A stretch of DNA of 64,000 nucleotides from Streptococcus sp. HMSC072G04. Lineage in GTDB: Bacteria > Bacillota > Bacilli > Lactobacillales > Streptococcaceae. Of the stretch, positions 17,242 to 26,461 are shown piece by piece. A program made the translations under genes and the position numbers. Every line of letters begins with the position of its first letter. Positions within the stretch are counted from its first letter, which is position 1. The stretch spans positions 172,369 through 236,368 of the forward strand of contig NZ_KV812016.1 in the NCBI RefSeq assembly GCF_001813295.1, given 5' to 3'. A model generated the notes under the pieces. That model made no database searches. It was not told the DNA's origin and saw nothing but the letters and a program-made list of their open reading frames with translations.

Positions 17242-18270
17242 TTACTTGATGAACATAGCATCCCCAAAACTGAAGAAGCGGTAGCGTTCTTGAATCGCAT
17301 GGTGGTATGCTTCGAGGGTTAATTCACGGCCGGCAAAGGCAGAAACCAACATGACCAGAGTTGATTTTGGAAGGTGGAAGTTGGTTGAAAAGGCATCGAC
17401 GACTTTCCATGTATAACCTGGTTTGATAAAAATATTGGTCCAGCCTGAATCAGCTTGGATGTCTCCATCAAATTTGTTGCCAATCGTCTCAAGGGTCCGA
17501 ATAGAAGTCGTTCCGACGGCCACGATGCGTTTTCCTGCAGCTTTTACCTGACGAAGGGTCGCAGCAGCTTCTTCAGAAAGTTGGTAAAATTCAGAGTGCA
17601 TCTCATGGTCTTCAAGATTGTCCACGGATACTGGACGGAAGGTTCCTAGGCCCACATGAAGGGTCAAATAGACCAGGTGAACCCCTTTTGCTTCAATCTT
17701 TTGGAGCAATTCTTGGGTGAAATGAAGACCTGCCGTTGGAGCTGCAGCAGAACCATTTTCTTTGGCGTAAACGGTTTGGTAGCGCTCGCGGTCAGCAAGC
17801 TTTTCGTGAATATAGGGAGGAAGTGGCATTTCACCAAGGCTTTCCAAAACTTCTAAAAAGATCCCTTGATAGTGGAAGCGAACAATGCGGCCTCCGTGCT
17901 CTAATTCTTCCTCAACGGTTGCGGTCAAACGACCATCTCCGAAGCTGACTGTGGCCCCTACCTTTAAGCGTTTTGCAGGTTTTGCCAAGACTTCCCAACA
18001 GTCATCTTGAGTATTTTTAAGGAGAAGGAATTCGACGTGACCACCTGTTTCTGGTTTGACTCCATGAAGACGGGCAGGTAGCACGCGCGTATTGTTCATG
18101 ACAAGAGCATCTCCTGGCTCCAATTCATCCAAAATTGCATCAAAATGACGGTCTTGGAATTGCCCTGTTTTTCGATCGAGAATCAAGAGTTTAGAGGCAT
18201 CTCGTTTTTCAAGAGGGGTTTGAGCAATCAGTTCTTCAGGCAAATCAAAGTCAAAGTCGTTGGTATTCAT
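17242..18270 (-). CDS. queA: tRNA ribosyltransferase-isomerase QueA
   Basis: Transfers the ribosyl part of S-adenosylmethionine to 7-aminomethyl-7-deazaguanine in tRNA to form epoxyqueuosine. The 342 residues hold the family blocks [22 protein letters not shown] at the N-terminus, [24 protein letters not shown] and [10 protein letters not shown]. It lies 11 bases before arcR and 11 bases after a small membrane-protein gene on the same strand, so the three may share a transcript. The link to the arc cluster is positional and conserved, not functional as far as known. Confidence 0.96.
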   Translation of the reverse strand: MNTNDFDFDLPEELIAQTPLEKRDASKLLILDRKTGQFQDRHFDAILDELEPGDALVMNNTRVLPARLHGVKPETGGHVEFLLLKNTQDDCWEVLAKPAKRLKVGATVSFGDGRLTATVEEELEHGGRIVRFHYQGIFLEVLESLGEMPLPPYIHEKLADRERYQTVYAKENGSAAAPTAGLHFTQELLQKIEAKGVHLVYLTLHVGLGTFRPVSVDNLEDHEMHSEFYQLSEEAAATLRQVKAAGKRIVAVGTTSIRTLETIGNKFDGDIQADSGWTNIFIKPGYTWKVVDAFSTNFHLPKSTLVMLVSAFAGRELTLEAYHHAIQERYRFFSFGDAMFIK

Positions 18271-18281
18271 TTGCGCTCCTT

Positions 18282-18452
18282 TTATAATAAATTTGTGAGT
18301 AGATAGATGGTAGTCCCGACCGCTATGAGCATCAGGCAGATTCCCATCAAAAAGATCAGGACCTTGAGAATCTTTCTTTGATGAATCAAGAAAGATAAGA
18401 GAAAGACAAGGAGTCCGATCAAAAAAATGATGAATAATAGTGATACAATCAT
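18282..18452 (-). CDS. Small two-helix membrane protein of unknown function
   Basis: I do not recognise this gene. From the ATG at 18452 it encodes about 56 residues with two membrane segments split by a basic turn (HQRK). The open frame reaches back to 18518, but a TGA-TATAAT extended -10 element occupies 18461-18466 on this strand, so transcription must start after it. The ATG at 18452 follows the -10 by 7 bases, which would make the message leaderless. It lies 11 bases before queA and could be read with it. Confidence 0.5.
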   Translation of the reverse strand: MIVSLLFIIFLIGLLVFLLSFLIHQRKILKVLIFLMGICLMLIAVGTTIYLLTNLL

Positions 18453-18460
18453 ACCTTTCA

Positions 18461-18469
18461 TTATATCAC
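18461..18469 (-). promoter_or_regulatory. Extended -10 promoter of the small membrane gene and queA
   Basis: On the minus strand TGA is followed by TATAAT (18461-18466). There is no convincing -35. Confidence 0.55.
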
Positions 18470-18518
18470 GAATCGACTTGAAAATGAAAAAAATGCCAGA
18501 AAAAGATAGCGGTTTCAC

Positions 18519-18547
18519 TTGACAAAAATTGGTCTATACCATATAAT
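18519..18547 (+). promoter_or_regulatory. Consensus promoter of nagB
   Basis: A perfect TTGACA (18519-18524) and a perfect TATAAT (18542-18547) are 17 bases apart. Such a strong promoter implies control by repression. Confidence 0.92.
18528..18542 (+). promoter_or_regulatory. NagR (dre-type) operator in the nagB promoter
   Basis: ATTGGTCTATACCAT matches the dre-type site bound by GntR-family NagR/DasR regulators of amino-sugar genes. It fills the spacer between -35 and -10, where a bound repressor would block polymerase. Confidence 0.8.
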
Positions 18548-18577
18548 AAGAGCATAGAGAAATAGGAGGTCTATCCA

Positions 18578-19285
18578 ATGAAAATTATTGAAGTAAAGGA
18601 CCAAATTGAGGGTGGAAAAGTTGCCTTTGATATATTGAAAGAAACTTTAAAGGAAGGTGCTCAAACCTTAGGACTTGCGACTGGAAGCAGTCCCCTTGAG
18701 TTTTATAAACAAATTCGTGAAAGTGATTTGGATCTGTCTAATCTAATCAGTGTGAACTTAGATGAATACGTAGGGTTGACGGGAGATGATCCTCAATCTT
18801 ATCGGTATTTCATGGAGAAAAACCTCTTTGATGCCAAACCATTCAAAGAAAGTTATCTCCCATCAGGTGTAGAAGAATCTGCCGATCAAGAAGTGATCCG
18901 TTATAACAAAATACTCGAAGAGCATCCAGTGGACCTTCAAATCTTGGGAATCGGGCGCAATGGGCATATCGGTTTTAATGAGCCAGGGACATCCTTTGAT
19001 AGTCAGACCCACTTAGTCCAGTTGGATGCCTCTACCATTGAAGCTAATTCTCGTTTCTTTGATAAGATCGAAGATGTACCAACCCAAGCCATTTCGATGG
19101 GGATTGCCAATATCTTAGCAGCGAAATCAATCGTCTTGTTTGCTTATGGGGAATCAAAAGCCCAAGCAATTAAAGGAACGGTAGAGGGGGAAAGGACAGA
19201 AATAGTGCCAGCTAGTGCCCTTCAAGGACATCCAAATGTGACCATTATTGCGGATAAGGAAGCCTTGAGCTTGTTAAGTCGATAA
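18578..19285 (+). CDS. nagB: Glucosamine-6-phosphate deaminase
   Basis: Converts glucosamine-6-phosphate to fructose-6-phosphate and ammonia, so amino sugars enter glycolysis. The 235-residue length is that of the shorter Gram-positive enzymes. Family blocks are [31 protein letters not shown] with the catalytic Asp, and [16 protein letters not shown]. The start follows AGGAGG. The perfect promoter with a NagR operator inside it predicts induction by GlcNAc or glucosamine. A terminator follows, so it is a single-gene unit. Confidence 0.97.
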   Translation: MKIIEVKDQIEGGKVAFDILKETLKEGAQTLGLATGSSPLEFYKQIRESDLDLSNLISVNLDEYVGLTGDDPQSYRYFMEKNLFDAKPFKESYLPSGVEESADQEVIRYNKILEEHPVDLQILGIGRNGHIGFNEPGTSFDSQTHLVQLDASTIEANSRFFDKIEDVPTQAISMGIANILAAKSIVLFAYGESKAQAIKGTVEGERTEIVPASALQGHPNVTIIADKEALSLLSR

Positions 19286-19293
19286 AAAACAGG

Positions 19294-19331
19294 ACCTATC
19301 GCCGATTTATTCGGGCCAGATAGGTTTTTTT
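19294..19331 (+). terminator. Intrinsic terminator of nagB
   Basis: ACCTATC (19294-19300) pairs with GATAGGT (19319-19325), with an inner GCCGA/TCGGGC stem and a T run. Confidence 0.85.
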
Positions 19332-19347
19332 CTGCTTCAAAGTATGG

Positions 19348-19473
19348 TACAATACAAGTAATTATCTGCTGGGATTGGCTCTTTTCATCTACTGGGAGAC
19401 AGGAGAAAAGAGCATGAGGGCTAGAAGCTTGTTTCAGCCTCCAGCTGATTAGTCTGTTATAAAGGAAAAGTTT
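19348..19473 (+). promoter_or_regulatory. Promoter and structured leader of dacA
   Basis: A TACAAT -10 (19348-19353) is followed by about 120 untranslated bases. In them GCTCTTTTC (19378-19386) pairs perfectly with GAAAAGAGC (19405-19413), and further GC-rich complementary segments lie before the ribosome site (AAAGGAAAAG). No known riboswitch was recognised. Confidence 0.5.
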
Positions 19474-20820
19474 ATGATAAAAAAATATTTGATCCATATT
19501 TGCCTCCTTCTGAGTCTCTTATGCCAGCCAGTTCTAGCGAGTGCGGATGAATTGGTAGATATGGCGCAAAAGATGTATCCAAATGACAATGTCCAAGCTA
19601 TAAACCGTCCACATTCTTCGCTCATCATTGACGGCAATACGGGAAATGTTCTTTGGAAAGACAATATCGATGAAGCCAGAGATCCGGCCAGCATGAGTAA
19701 GCTCATGACGCTCTATCTCTTGTTTGAAGATATGGCAAATGGCAAGATCAGTAAGGATACAGTGATCAAGGCGACCGCTTCAGACCAAGCGATCGGAAAG
19801 ATCTATGAGATCTCCAACAATAATATTGTTGCTGGGGTAGACTACACAATTCCTGAGTTGATTACCATGACAGTGGTTCCATCCTCAAATGTATCGACCC
19901 TCATGTTGGCCAATCTCATGTCCAACAATGATCCAGATGCCTTTATCGAGCGCATGAATGCCAAGGCTAAGGAATTAGGGATGACCAATACGGTCTGGAA
20001 TAACCCGAGTGGGGCGGCCATCTCCACCTTGCAGGGCTACTATCAGGTCAACAATTATCCAAATGATGCGGCCAACCAGACAACTGCGCGTGATTTAGGG
20101 ATTCTGGTTTATCATTTTATCAATCAATACCCAGATATTTTAAACTATACCAATCAAGCACAAGTCACGGTCAAAAAAGGGACTCCATATGAGGAAACCT
20201 TTGATACCTACAATTATTCATTGCCAGGAGCCAAGTATGCCTTGAAAGGTGTGGATGGTTTGAAAACTGGTTCAAGCCCTCGTGGAGCTTTCAACTATAT
20301 CGCGACCATCAAACGGGGCAATCAGCGCTTAATTGCTGTCATTATGGGCGTAGGAGATTGGGCAGACCAAGATGGGGAATATTACCGTCACCCGTTTGGC
20401 AATGCCTTGATCGAAAAAGCCTATAAAGATTTTGGCTATAAAAAATTGCTAGATGCAGGTGTCCAGAAGATTGACGGCAAGACCTATACACTTGAAAAAC
20501 CCTTCTATGCAACGGTCAAAAAAGGTGCTAAAGAACCGACCCTTGCGGTAAAAGATGGCTATCTGACAGTAGATAATGATCTCTACACGTTGTCTGAAGG
20601 TATCCGAGATGATATGAAGGTAGAAGAAGGGGCCAAGCCAGAGCTTGTCAAAGAAACAGCAAGTGGGAAAAAGACAACGGCTAAGCACAGTAAATGGCTT
20701 TCGCTGGATCACTTCCTGATCTTGATTCCAATTCTCATTCTTGTCATCATTCTCTCGATTGAAAAACAAAGTCGTGAGAGACGCAAAAAAGAGGCTCAAA
20801 AGCGCTATAATAAAGAGTAA
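19474..20820 (+). CDS. dacA: D-alanyl-D-alanine carboxypeptidase PBP3 (DacA)
   Basis: Removes the terminal D-alanine from peptidoglycan pentapeptides and so limits cross-linking. It has a signal peptide (1-23, cut near ASA-DE), the catalytic S73-MS-K76, the second motif S137-S-N139 and K264-T-G266. A C-terminal domain (about 320-390) follows, and a membrane anchor lies at 412-430 with a basic tail. The 448-residue length is that of the streptococcal enzyme. The start follows AAAGGAAAAG. It is a single-gene unit with a weak terminator. Confidence 0.94.
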   Translation: MIKKYLIHICLLLSLLCQPVLASADELVDMAQKMYPNDNVQAINRPHSSLIIDGNTGNVLWKDNIDEARDPASMSKLMTLYLLFEDMANGKISKDTVIKATASDQAIGKIYEISNNNIVAGVDYTIPELITMTVVPSSNVSTLMLANLMSNNDPDAFIERMNAKAKELGMTNTVWNNPSGAAISTLQGYYQVNNYPNDAANQTTARDLGILVYHFINQYPDILNYTNQAQVTVKKGTPYEETFDTYNYSLPGAKYALKGVDGLKTGSSPRGAFNYIATIKRGNQRLIAVIMGVGDWADQDGEYYRHPFGNALIEKAYKDFGYKKLLDAGVQKIDGKTYTLEKPFYATVKKGAKEPTLAVKDGYLTVDNDLYTLSEGIRDDMKVEEGAKPELVKETASGKKTTAKHSKWLSLDHFLILIPILILVIILSIEKQSRERRKKEAQKRYNKE

Positions 20821-20823
20821 AAT

Positions 20824-20856
20824 AAAACCTAACTGATTGTCAGTTGGGTTTTGTCA
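20824..20856 (+). terminator. Intrinsic terminator of dacA
   Basis: AACCTAACTGA pairs with TCAGTTGGGTT across a 3-base loop; the T run is short. Confidence 0.75.
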
Positions 20857-20890
20857 TTGTCTCATTCCGATATTTTTAGAAAGGATTCAT

Positions 20891-22063
20891 ATGAAAAAAT
20901 TCCGAAATTCTTATGCGGCTTATATGTTGCTCTATAGTTTTTATTTTATGTCCACATCTCTCTTTACGACCCTCATTTCCGTCTATTTGATGGGAAAGCA
21001 CTATAGTGCAACCCAAGTGTCGACCTTGGTATCGGTTGCTTTTTTCTTATCCATGGTAGCCCAACCCTTCTTTGGTTATATCAATGAGCGATTTGGAATC
21101 GTAAAAATGACGACCCTCAGTCTGAGTGTGATCATTGGTGGTGTCTTCGGTTGTCTTTGGGCCCCCAATCTCTTTTGGCTGACCGTTTTTTATGGGATTG
21201 TTCTAGTCTGTTTGAATGGGACAGCTCCCATGATGGAAGTATTTGCAACGCAAAGTCCATACGCTTTTGGGAAGATTCGCGTTTGGGGAACCATTGGCTA
21301 CTCGGTCGGTGTCCAAATAGCCGGCTGGGTCTATCATCAGTTTAGCCCCCAAGCTGTTTATTATACGGTTTTGATCACCATTTTACTCAGCATTTTCTGT
21401 CTAAGTGCGGTTCGAATGAAGAAAAAAGAGACAGTCGTAGAAAAGGAAAAACACTCTGTCTCTATTCGTCCTCTTCTTCACAATGGACCTTATCTCTTCT
21501 TTATTGTGTTGATTGGCTTGGCTTCAGGGGTTGGAAATATTGGTCATACCTATATTCCTGAGCTACTCATGGATAGTGGTCTACCAGTCCATATTGCCTC
21601 TACGGTTGTAGCTATCTCCGTCGTAGTGGAAGCTCCCTTGATCTTTTTCTCTGATCGATTCATGGACCACTGGCCTTTACGGGTTTTGATCGCTCTTCCA
21701 ATCGGGATTATTTTTGCTCAATATGTTGTCTACGCTCTTCCAAGTCCTGTCTTCTTAAAAGTGCTTTTGACTCTTTTAGCCAAGCATACAACAGGGATGG
21801 TTTTGATTATGGTCTCCTTACGGTTTATTGCCCAACAGGTGAATGGCAAAGACTTGGTTCTTGCCATGGCTATTGTCCAAGGAGTTCGTTATTTAGGAAC
21901 CATTCTTTTACAACCTCTCGCAGCCCTCTGTATTGAAAGAGGTGGTTACCAAGTCATGAGTTTCTTTTTAGAAGGGGTTGTAGGGATCGTCTTTTTGCTG
22001 AGCTTTGCCTTAAAAATGCCCCAAGGGAAGGCTCACGGCCTTTTTGGTGGCAAAGTAGACTAA
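20891..22063 (+). CDS. MFS transporter (12 helices)
   Basis: A 390-residue major facilitator with about 12 membrane segments, of the MFS_1-like branch that includes nucleoside- and sugar-proton symporter relatives. Blocks typical of this branch are FFGYINERFGIVKM in the first cytoplasmic loop and KIRVWGTIGYSVGVQIAG before helix five. The frame is open back to 20837, but the ATG at 20891 follows AAAGGA at the right distance and begins the usual MKKFRNSYAAYMLLYS start. The substrate cannot be told from sequence. It is flanked by terminators. Confidence 0.82.
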   Translation: MKKFRNSYAAYMLLYSFYFMSTSLFTTLISVYLMGKHYSATQVSTLVSVAFFLSMVAQPFFGYINERFGIVKMTTLSLSVIIGGVFGCLWAPNLFWLTVFYGIVLVCLNGTAPMMEVFATQSPYAFGKIRVWGTIGYSVGVQIAGWVYHQFSPQAVYYTVLITILLSIFCLSAVRMKKKETVVEKEKHSVSIRPLLHNGPYLFFIVLIGLASGVGNIGHTYIPELLMDSGLPVHIASTVVAISVVVEAPLIFFSDRFMDHWPLRVLIALPIGIIFAQYVVYALPSPVFLKVLLTLLAKHTTGMVLIMVSLRFIAQQVNGKDLVLAMAIVQGVRYLGTILLQPLAALCIERGGYQVMSFFLEGVVGIVFLLSFALKMPQGKAHGLFGGKVD

Positions 22064-22098
22064 TGAAATTGTTACAATTGTATGACTAATCATCGAGG

Positions 22099-22144
22099 AG
22101 TTGGACAGAAACACTGATTTCACAGTGTTTTGTCCAACTTTTTT
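22099..22144 (+). terminator. Strong intrinsic terminator
   Basis: AGTTGGACA...AACACTG pairs with CAGTGTTT...GTCCAACT (one bulge), followed by six T. It closes the MFS gene. Confidence 0.92.
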
Positions 22145-22170
22145 GCTAATATTAAGAACTAGTGATTAAT

Positions 22171-22199
22171 TTGACAATCAAAGTATTCGATGGTAGAAT
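22171..22199 (+). promoter_or_regulatory. Promoter of the interrupted lipoprotein gene
   Basis: A perfect TTGACA (22171-22176) and TAGAAT (22194-22199) are 17 bases apart; AAAGGAG at 22216-22222 gives the ribosome site. Confidence 0.85.
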
Positions 22200-22230
22200 G
22201 AGGTAAAATAAATATAAAGGAGACCATTTT

Positions 22231-22812
22231 ATGAAAAAAATGATCTTATCGACAGCTGCTCTTTTGACGATCTTTTCCCTAGCTGCTTGTTCAAACAAAC
22301 AAGACACAAAGAAGGAAACTTCAAACAGTCAATCAACGACTAAAGTGACGAGCAAATCTGCCAACACTTCAAAAAGTTAGGATAATTCAACAGATTCAGA
22401 AGATACGTCATCTTCTAGCCTCTTAACAGATGCTGAAATCAACAAGGCTAAGACAGTTGGAGACTTCAAAAAGTTGTTTGCAAAATTAATGGATCAATCT
22501 GTTTCTATTACTGAAGAAGCAGGCACTTCTGTGACAGGTTCTGCAAAAGAACAATACGATGCAATGATTAGTACCTTAAAGCAAGGATTAGAAAACCAAA
22601 AAGATATCTTTAATGAAGGCTTGGAAAGCATCGGTTCAGATAGTACAGTCGTTCCTAAAGAAGACCGTGAAGCGTTGATCGAAATCTTGAAAGATGCTCG
22701 TGAAGAGTTGGAAAGTACTCGTAAAGAAATGAAAGATATGCAGAAAGAATTGAGTAAATCTCCTGTTGCTGATGATTCTAGTGATGATTCAGATTCAGAT
22801 TCTGAAGAATAA
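22231..22812 (+). pseudogene. Lipoprotein gene interrupted by one in-frame TAG
   Basis: From ATG 22231 the frame starts with a clear lipoprotein signal (MKKMILSTAALLTIFSLAAC, lipidated Cys20) and a Ser/Thr/Lys-rich linker, then meets TAG at codon 50 (22378-22380). The same frame continues with a linker of the same composition and a helical, Glu/Lys-rich domain (VGDFKKLFAKLMDQS to KDMQKEL) ending in an acidic Asp/Ser tail at TAA 22810-22812. The total would be about 193 residues. Promoter, ribosome site, body and terminator are all intact, so the stop is the only visible lesion. Function unknown. It may be a recent nonsense mutation or a sequencing error. Confidence 0.8.
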
Positions 22813-22819
22813 AAAGAAG

Positions 22820-22858
22820 AAAAGGTTGGAATTTCCAGCCTTTTTCCTATTTTTTTTT
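22820..22858 (+). terminator. Terminator of the lipoprotein gene
   Basis: AAAGGTTGGA and CCAGCCTTT pair around ATTT, followed by a long T run that ends in the coiA ComX-like box. Confidence 0.8.
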
Positions 22859-22864
22859 CGAATG
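22857..22864 (+). promoter_or_regulatory. Imperfect ComX box of coiA
   Basis: TTCGAATG matches TACGAATA at 6 of 8 positions, sits behind a T-rich run like the perfect box before comEA, and lies 22 bases from the coiA start. Confidence 0.55.
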
Positions 22865-22886
22865 ATATAGATGAGGAGGTGGGCCT

Positions 22887-23837
22887 ATGTTTATTGCCAT
22901 GGATAACAATCAAAAGCGGTGGAACTGTATGGAAGAGATCCCAGCTGTGACAGAAGGTCCCTTCTATTGCTTGGCTTGTCATAGTCCAGTGCGTCTAAAA
23001 AATGGCTCGGTTCTACGGGCTCATTTTGCTCATATAAAATTACAGCATTGTCCCTATCATCACGAAGCTGAGAGTTTTGAACATCTGGAATTAAAAGCTT
23101 GTCTTTATGATTGGGCCTCTAAGGAATCTCATACAGAGGTAGAAAGTTATTTAGCAGACTTTCAACAAATTGCCGATCTTTTGGTAGTAGACAAGAACTT
23201 AGCTTTGGAAGTGCAGTGCAGCTCCTTATCTTTAGAACGCTTGAAGGAGAGGAGCGATGCTTATCGATCCAACGGTTACCATGTCTATTGGTTACTTGGT
23301 AAAAAGTTGTGGCTCAAGGAAAGACTAACAAAGCTGCAGGCTGGCTTTCTTTATTTTAGTCAGAATCGAGGGTTCCATCTTTGGGAATTGGATCTGACAA
23401 AGAAAGAGCTACGTCTGCAATACCTCATCCATGAGGATTTACGAGGGCGATTGCATTATCAAACAGAAATTTTCCCTTTTGGCCAAAGGTCTTTACTGGA
23501 AGTCTTACGGACCCCTTATCTTTCGCAACCCATGCAGCAAATGGCAGTCGAGCTCGATCGTACATTTTTAACGTATATACAGCAGCAACTCTTTTATCGT
23601 CATCCAAAGTGGCTGAAGCTTCAGGAAGAACTCTATATGCAGGGACACCATCTGATGGAACTGGGGCTGGATTTCTTTTATCCTCTTTGTCGTCCGATCC
23701 TTTCACAGAACTTGCTCCAAATTAAAGAGGATGTAGAAGGTTACTACCAGCAATTTATGACCTATTATCAGTCGCAAGGGATCCAACCCGTTCAGATCCT
23801 TTATCCCCCACGTTTTTATGCTCAACAGAAAAGCTAA
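22887..23837 (+). CDS. coiA: Competence protein CoiA
   Basis: Late-competence protein needed in the cytoplasm for recombination of incoming single-stranded DNA. The 316 residues show the CoiA pattern: an N-terminal zinc-like CLACHSPVRLKNGSVLRAHFAH region, a nuclease-like core with EVESYLADFQQIADLLV and ALEVQCSSLSLERLKERSDAYRSNGYHVYWLLG, and a variable C-terminal half. The Asp, Glu-Val-Gln and Ser/Arg residues of that core suggest a PD-(D/E)xK-like fold. Expression is probably controlled by ComX. The order coiA-pepF-methyltransferase-prsA is the one known in pneumococcus. Confidence 0.93.
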   Translation: MFIAMDNNQKRWNCMEEIPAVTEGPFYCLACHSPVRLKNGSVLRAHFAHIKLQHCPYHHEAESFEHLELKACLYDWASKESHTEVESYLADFQQIADLLVVDKNLALEVQCSSLSLERLKERSDAYRSNGYHVYWLLGKKLWLKERLTKLQAGFLYFSQNRGFHLWELDLTKKELRLQYLIHEDLRGRLHYQTEIFPFGQRSLLEVLRTPYLSQPMQQMAVELDRTFLTYIQQQLFYRHPKWLKLQEELYMQGHHLMELGLDFFYPLCRPILSQNLLQIKEDVEGYYQQFMTYYQSQGIQPVQILYPPRFYAQQKS

Positions 23838-23876
23838 CTTTCTAAGATAGAAAACCTCCCGAAATGTTCATTTTTA

Positions 23877-23885
23877 TGCTAAAAT
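23877..23885 (+). promoter_or_regulatory. Extended -10 promoter of pepF
   Basis: TGC-TAAAAT (TAAAAT at 23880-23885) lies 24 bases before the start; no clear -35. Confidence 0.55.
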
Positions 23886-23909
23886 AGTACCATTGGAGGA
23901 TTAATCGAA

Positions 23910-25712
23910 ATGGTAAAACAACGTAATGAAATTGATGAAAAATACCAATGGGATTTGTCGACAATTTTTGCGACAGATCAAGCTTGGGAAGAAGCAGCAG
24001 CAAGCTTAGCTACAGATATTAAAGCAGCAAGCCACTATGCTGGCCATTTGTTGGATTCAGCGCAAACACTGTTGGATACAACCAATGCATATTTGGAATT
24101 GAGTCGTCGTTTAGAAAAGGTCTACGTCTATGCCCATATGAAAAATGACCAAGACACACGAGTGGCTAAATACCAAGAGTACCAATCAAAAGGGATGTCT
24201 CTTTATAGCTTGTTAGGTGAAACCTTTGCCTTCTATGAGCCTGAATTCATGGCCATTACGGATGAGCAATACAAGACCTTTGTGAGTGAAGTTCCAGCCT
24301 TGGAACAATATGGTCATTATTTTGATCGTTTGCTAGAGAAAAAAGAACATGTCTTGTCTCAAAAAGAAGAGGAATTACTTGCAGGAGCTGGTGAGATCTT
24401 TGCGGCTGGGGGTGAAACCTTTGAAATCTTGGACAATGCAGATATTGTTTTCCCAACTGTGCATGATGACAAGGGCGAAGAGGTTCAATTAACCCATGGA
24501 AACTATATTTCTTTGGTAGAATCAAAAGATCGTGCCGTTCGTAAAGAAGCTTACGAAGGCCTCTACAAGGTTTATGAACAGTACCAACATACCTATGCTA
24601 AAACCTTGCAAACCAATGTGAAAGTTCACAACTTCAATGCCAAAGTTCGCAAATTCTCATCTGCCCGTGAAGCGGCCCTTTCTGAAAACTTTGTACCAGA
24701 AAGTGTTTATGATAGCTTGGTAGCAGCTGTGAACAAACATTTGCCACTCTTGCAACGCTATGTACAATTGCGTTCAAAAATTCTTGGAATTTCAGACTTG
24801 AAGATGTACGATATGTATACGCCATTATCCGATACAGACTACAAGTTTACCTATGAAGAATCATTGGCCAAAGCAGAAGAAGTCTTGGCTGTTTTGGGTG
24901 AGGACTACCTTTCTCGTGTAAAACGAGCCTTCAGCGAACGGTGGATTGATGTGCATGTCAACCAAGGAAAACGCTCAGGTGCTTATTCAGGTGGTTCTTA
25001 TGATACCAATGCCTTCATGTTGTTGAACTGGCAAGATACATTGGATAATCTCTTCACCTTGGTCCATGAAACTGGTCACAGTATGCATTCTAGCTATACC
25101 CGTGAAACCCAGCCTTATGTCTATGGGGACTATTCCATCTTCCTTGCTGAAATCGCCTCTACAACCAATGAAAATATCCTGACCGAACGTCTGTTAGGAG
25201 AAGTAGAAGACGATGCAACTCGCTTTGCTATTTTGAATCACTTCTTGGATGGCTTCCGTGGAACCGTCTTCCGTCAAACGCAGTTTGCTGAATTTGAGCA
25301 TGCCATCCATAAAGCAGACCAAGAAGGTACCGTTTTGACTAGTGAGTTCTTGAACAACCTTTATGCAGAGCTCAATGAAAAATACTATGGTCTTTCAAAA
25401 GAAGACAACCCTGAGATCCAATATGAATGGGCTCGGATTCCTCACTTCTACTATAACTACTATGTCTTCCAATATTCAACAGGTTTTGCAGCAGCTTCAG
25501 CCTTAGCTGAAAAGATTGTTCATGGAACACAAGAAGATCGTGATAAATATATCGACTACTTGAAAGCTGGAAATTCTGATTATCCACTCAATGTCATCCG
25601 CAAAGCAGGTGTGGATATGGAAAAAGAAGACTACTTGGACGCAGCCTTTGCGGTCTTTGAACGTCGGTTGAATGAATTTGAAGCCCTAGTAGAAAAATTA
25701 GGACTAGCATAA
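23910..25712 (+). CDS. pepF: Oligoendopeptidase F
   Basis: Cytoplasmic zinc metallopeptidase of family M3B that cuts peptides of medium length. The zinc-binding motif is H386-E387-TG-H390 in [12 protein letters not shown], with the third ligand expected in EIASTTNE about 25 residues further on. The 600-residue length is normal. The C-terminal [20 protein letters not shown] block is typical of PepF. It ends one base before the methyltransferase gene, so the two are co-translated. In streptococci this gene family includes peptidases acting on signalling peptides; no such role can be claimed here. Confidence 0.96.
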   Translation: MVKQRNEIDEKYQWDLSTIFATDQAWEEAAASLATDIKAASHYAGHLLDSAQTLLDTTNAYLELSRRLEKVYVYAHMKNDQDTRVAKYQEYQSKGMSLYSLLGETFAFYEPEFMAITDEQYKTFVSEVPALEQYGHYFDRLLEKKEHVLSQKEEELLAGAGEIFAAGGETFEILDNADIVFPTVHDDKGEEVQLTHGNYISLVESKDRAVRKEAYEGLYKVYEQYQHTYAKTLQTNVKVHNFNAKVRKFSSAREAALSENFVPESVYDSLVAAVNKHLPLLQRYVQLRSKILGISDLKMYDMYTPLSDTDYKFTYEESLAKAEEVLAVLGEDYLSRVKRAFSERWIDVHVNQGKRSGAYSGGSYDTNAFMLLNWQDTLDNLFTLVHETGHSMHSSYTRETQPYVYGDYSIFLAEIASTTNENILTERLLGEVEDDATRFAILNHFLDGFRGTVFRQTQFAEFEHAIHKADQEGTVLTSEFLNNLYAELNEKYYGLSKEDNPEIQYEWARIPHFYYNYYVFQYSTGFAAASALAEKIVHGTQEDRDKYIDYLKAGNSDYPLNVIRKAGVDMEKEDYLDAAFAVFERRLNEFEALVEKLGLA

Positions 25713-25713
25713 G

Positions 25714-26433
25714 ATGGTAGAGTCTTATAGTAAAAATGCCAACCACAATATGCGCCGGCCAGTGGTTAAAGACGAGATCGTTGACTTTATGCGCACGCGT
25801 CAAAAACCGGTAGCAGGTGCCTTGGAGGAGTTAGAAGCATTCGCCCGCAAGGAAAATATTCCGATTATTCCGCATGAAACGGTAGCTTACTTTAGACTAC
25901 TCCTGCAAGCCCTACAACCAAAGAAAATCCTTGAAATTGGGACAGCAATCGGGTTTTCAGCCCTCTTAATGGCTGAAAATGCCCCCAACGCACAGATAAC
26001 GACCATTGATCGGAATGAGGAAATGATCGGCTTTGCCAAGGAGAATCTGGCTAAATACGATCAGAGAAAGCAAATCACCTTGCTTGAAGGAGATGCAGTA
26101 GATGTCTTGCAGGATTTAACAGAGACCTATGACTTTGTCTTTATGGACTCTGCTAAGTCTAAGTACATCGTCTTTTTGCCACGAATTCTCGAACTCTTAG
26201 AGGTTGGGGGAGTCGTGGTATTGGATGATATTTTCCAAGGAGGAGATGTTGCCAAGGACATCATGGAAGTGCGTCGTGGGCAACGAACCATTTACCGGGG
26301 GCTTCAGAACCTCTTTAATGCGACTCTCAATCATCCAGATTTGACCGCTAGTTTGGTGCCACTTGGAGATGGTATTTTGATGATTCGGAAAAATGCAGAG
26401 ACGGTAACCTTGCCAGATCCTAGCTCTTTTTAG
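25714..26433 (+). CDS. SAM-dependent O-methyltransferase (TrmR/YrrM-like)
   Basis: A class I methyltransferase of the caffeoyl-CoA O-methyltransferase-like family, 239 residues. SAM-binding motif I reads ILEIGTAIGFSALLMA, the acidic residue after strand two is in TTIDRNEEM, and FVFMDSAKSKY plus VVLDDIFQGG hold the metal/catalytic Asp residues. The B. subtilis relative YrrM (TrmR) methylates 5-hydroxyuridine at the tRNA wobble position, which I consider the likely role. It follows pepF by one base. Confidence 0.85.
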   Translation: MVESYSKNANHNMRRPVVKDEIVDFMRTRQKPVAGALEELEAFARKENIPIIPHETVAYFRLLLQALQPKKILEIGTAIGFSALLMAENAPNAQITTIDRNEEMIGFAKENLAKYDQRKQITLLEGDAVDVLQDLTETYDFVFMDSAKSKYIVFLPRILELLEVGGVVVLDDIFQGGDVAKDIMEVRRGQRTIYRGLQNLFNATLNHPDLTASLVPLGDGILMIRKNAETVTLPDPSSF

Positions 26434-26444
26434 GTAAATTTAAG
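26428..26444 (+). promoter_or_regulatory. Possible CiaR site before prsA
   Basis: TTTTAG-N5-TTTAAG differs from the CiaR direct repeat TTTAAG-N5-TTTAAG at one base. The prsA homologue ppmA is, as I recall, a CiaR target in pneumococcus. The distance to the best -10 (20 bases) is larger than usual. Confidence 0.45.
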
Positions 26445-26461
26445 GTATTCTCTCTAATTTG

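Noticed and set aside
22474..22812. Independent 112-residue gene
   Set aside because: It has no ribosome site and is in frame with the lipoprotein start at 22231; it is the part behind the amber codon.
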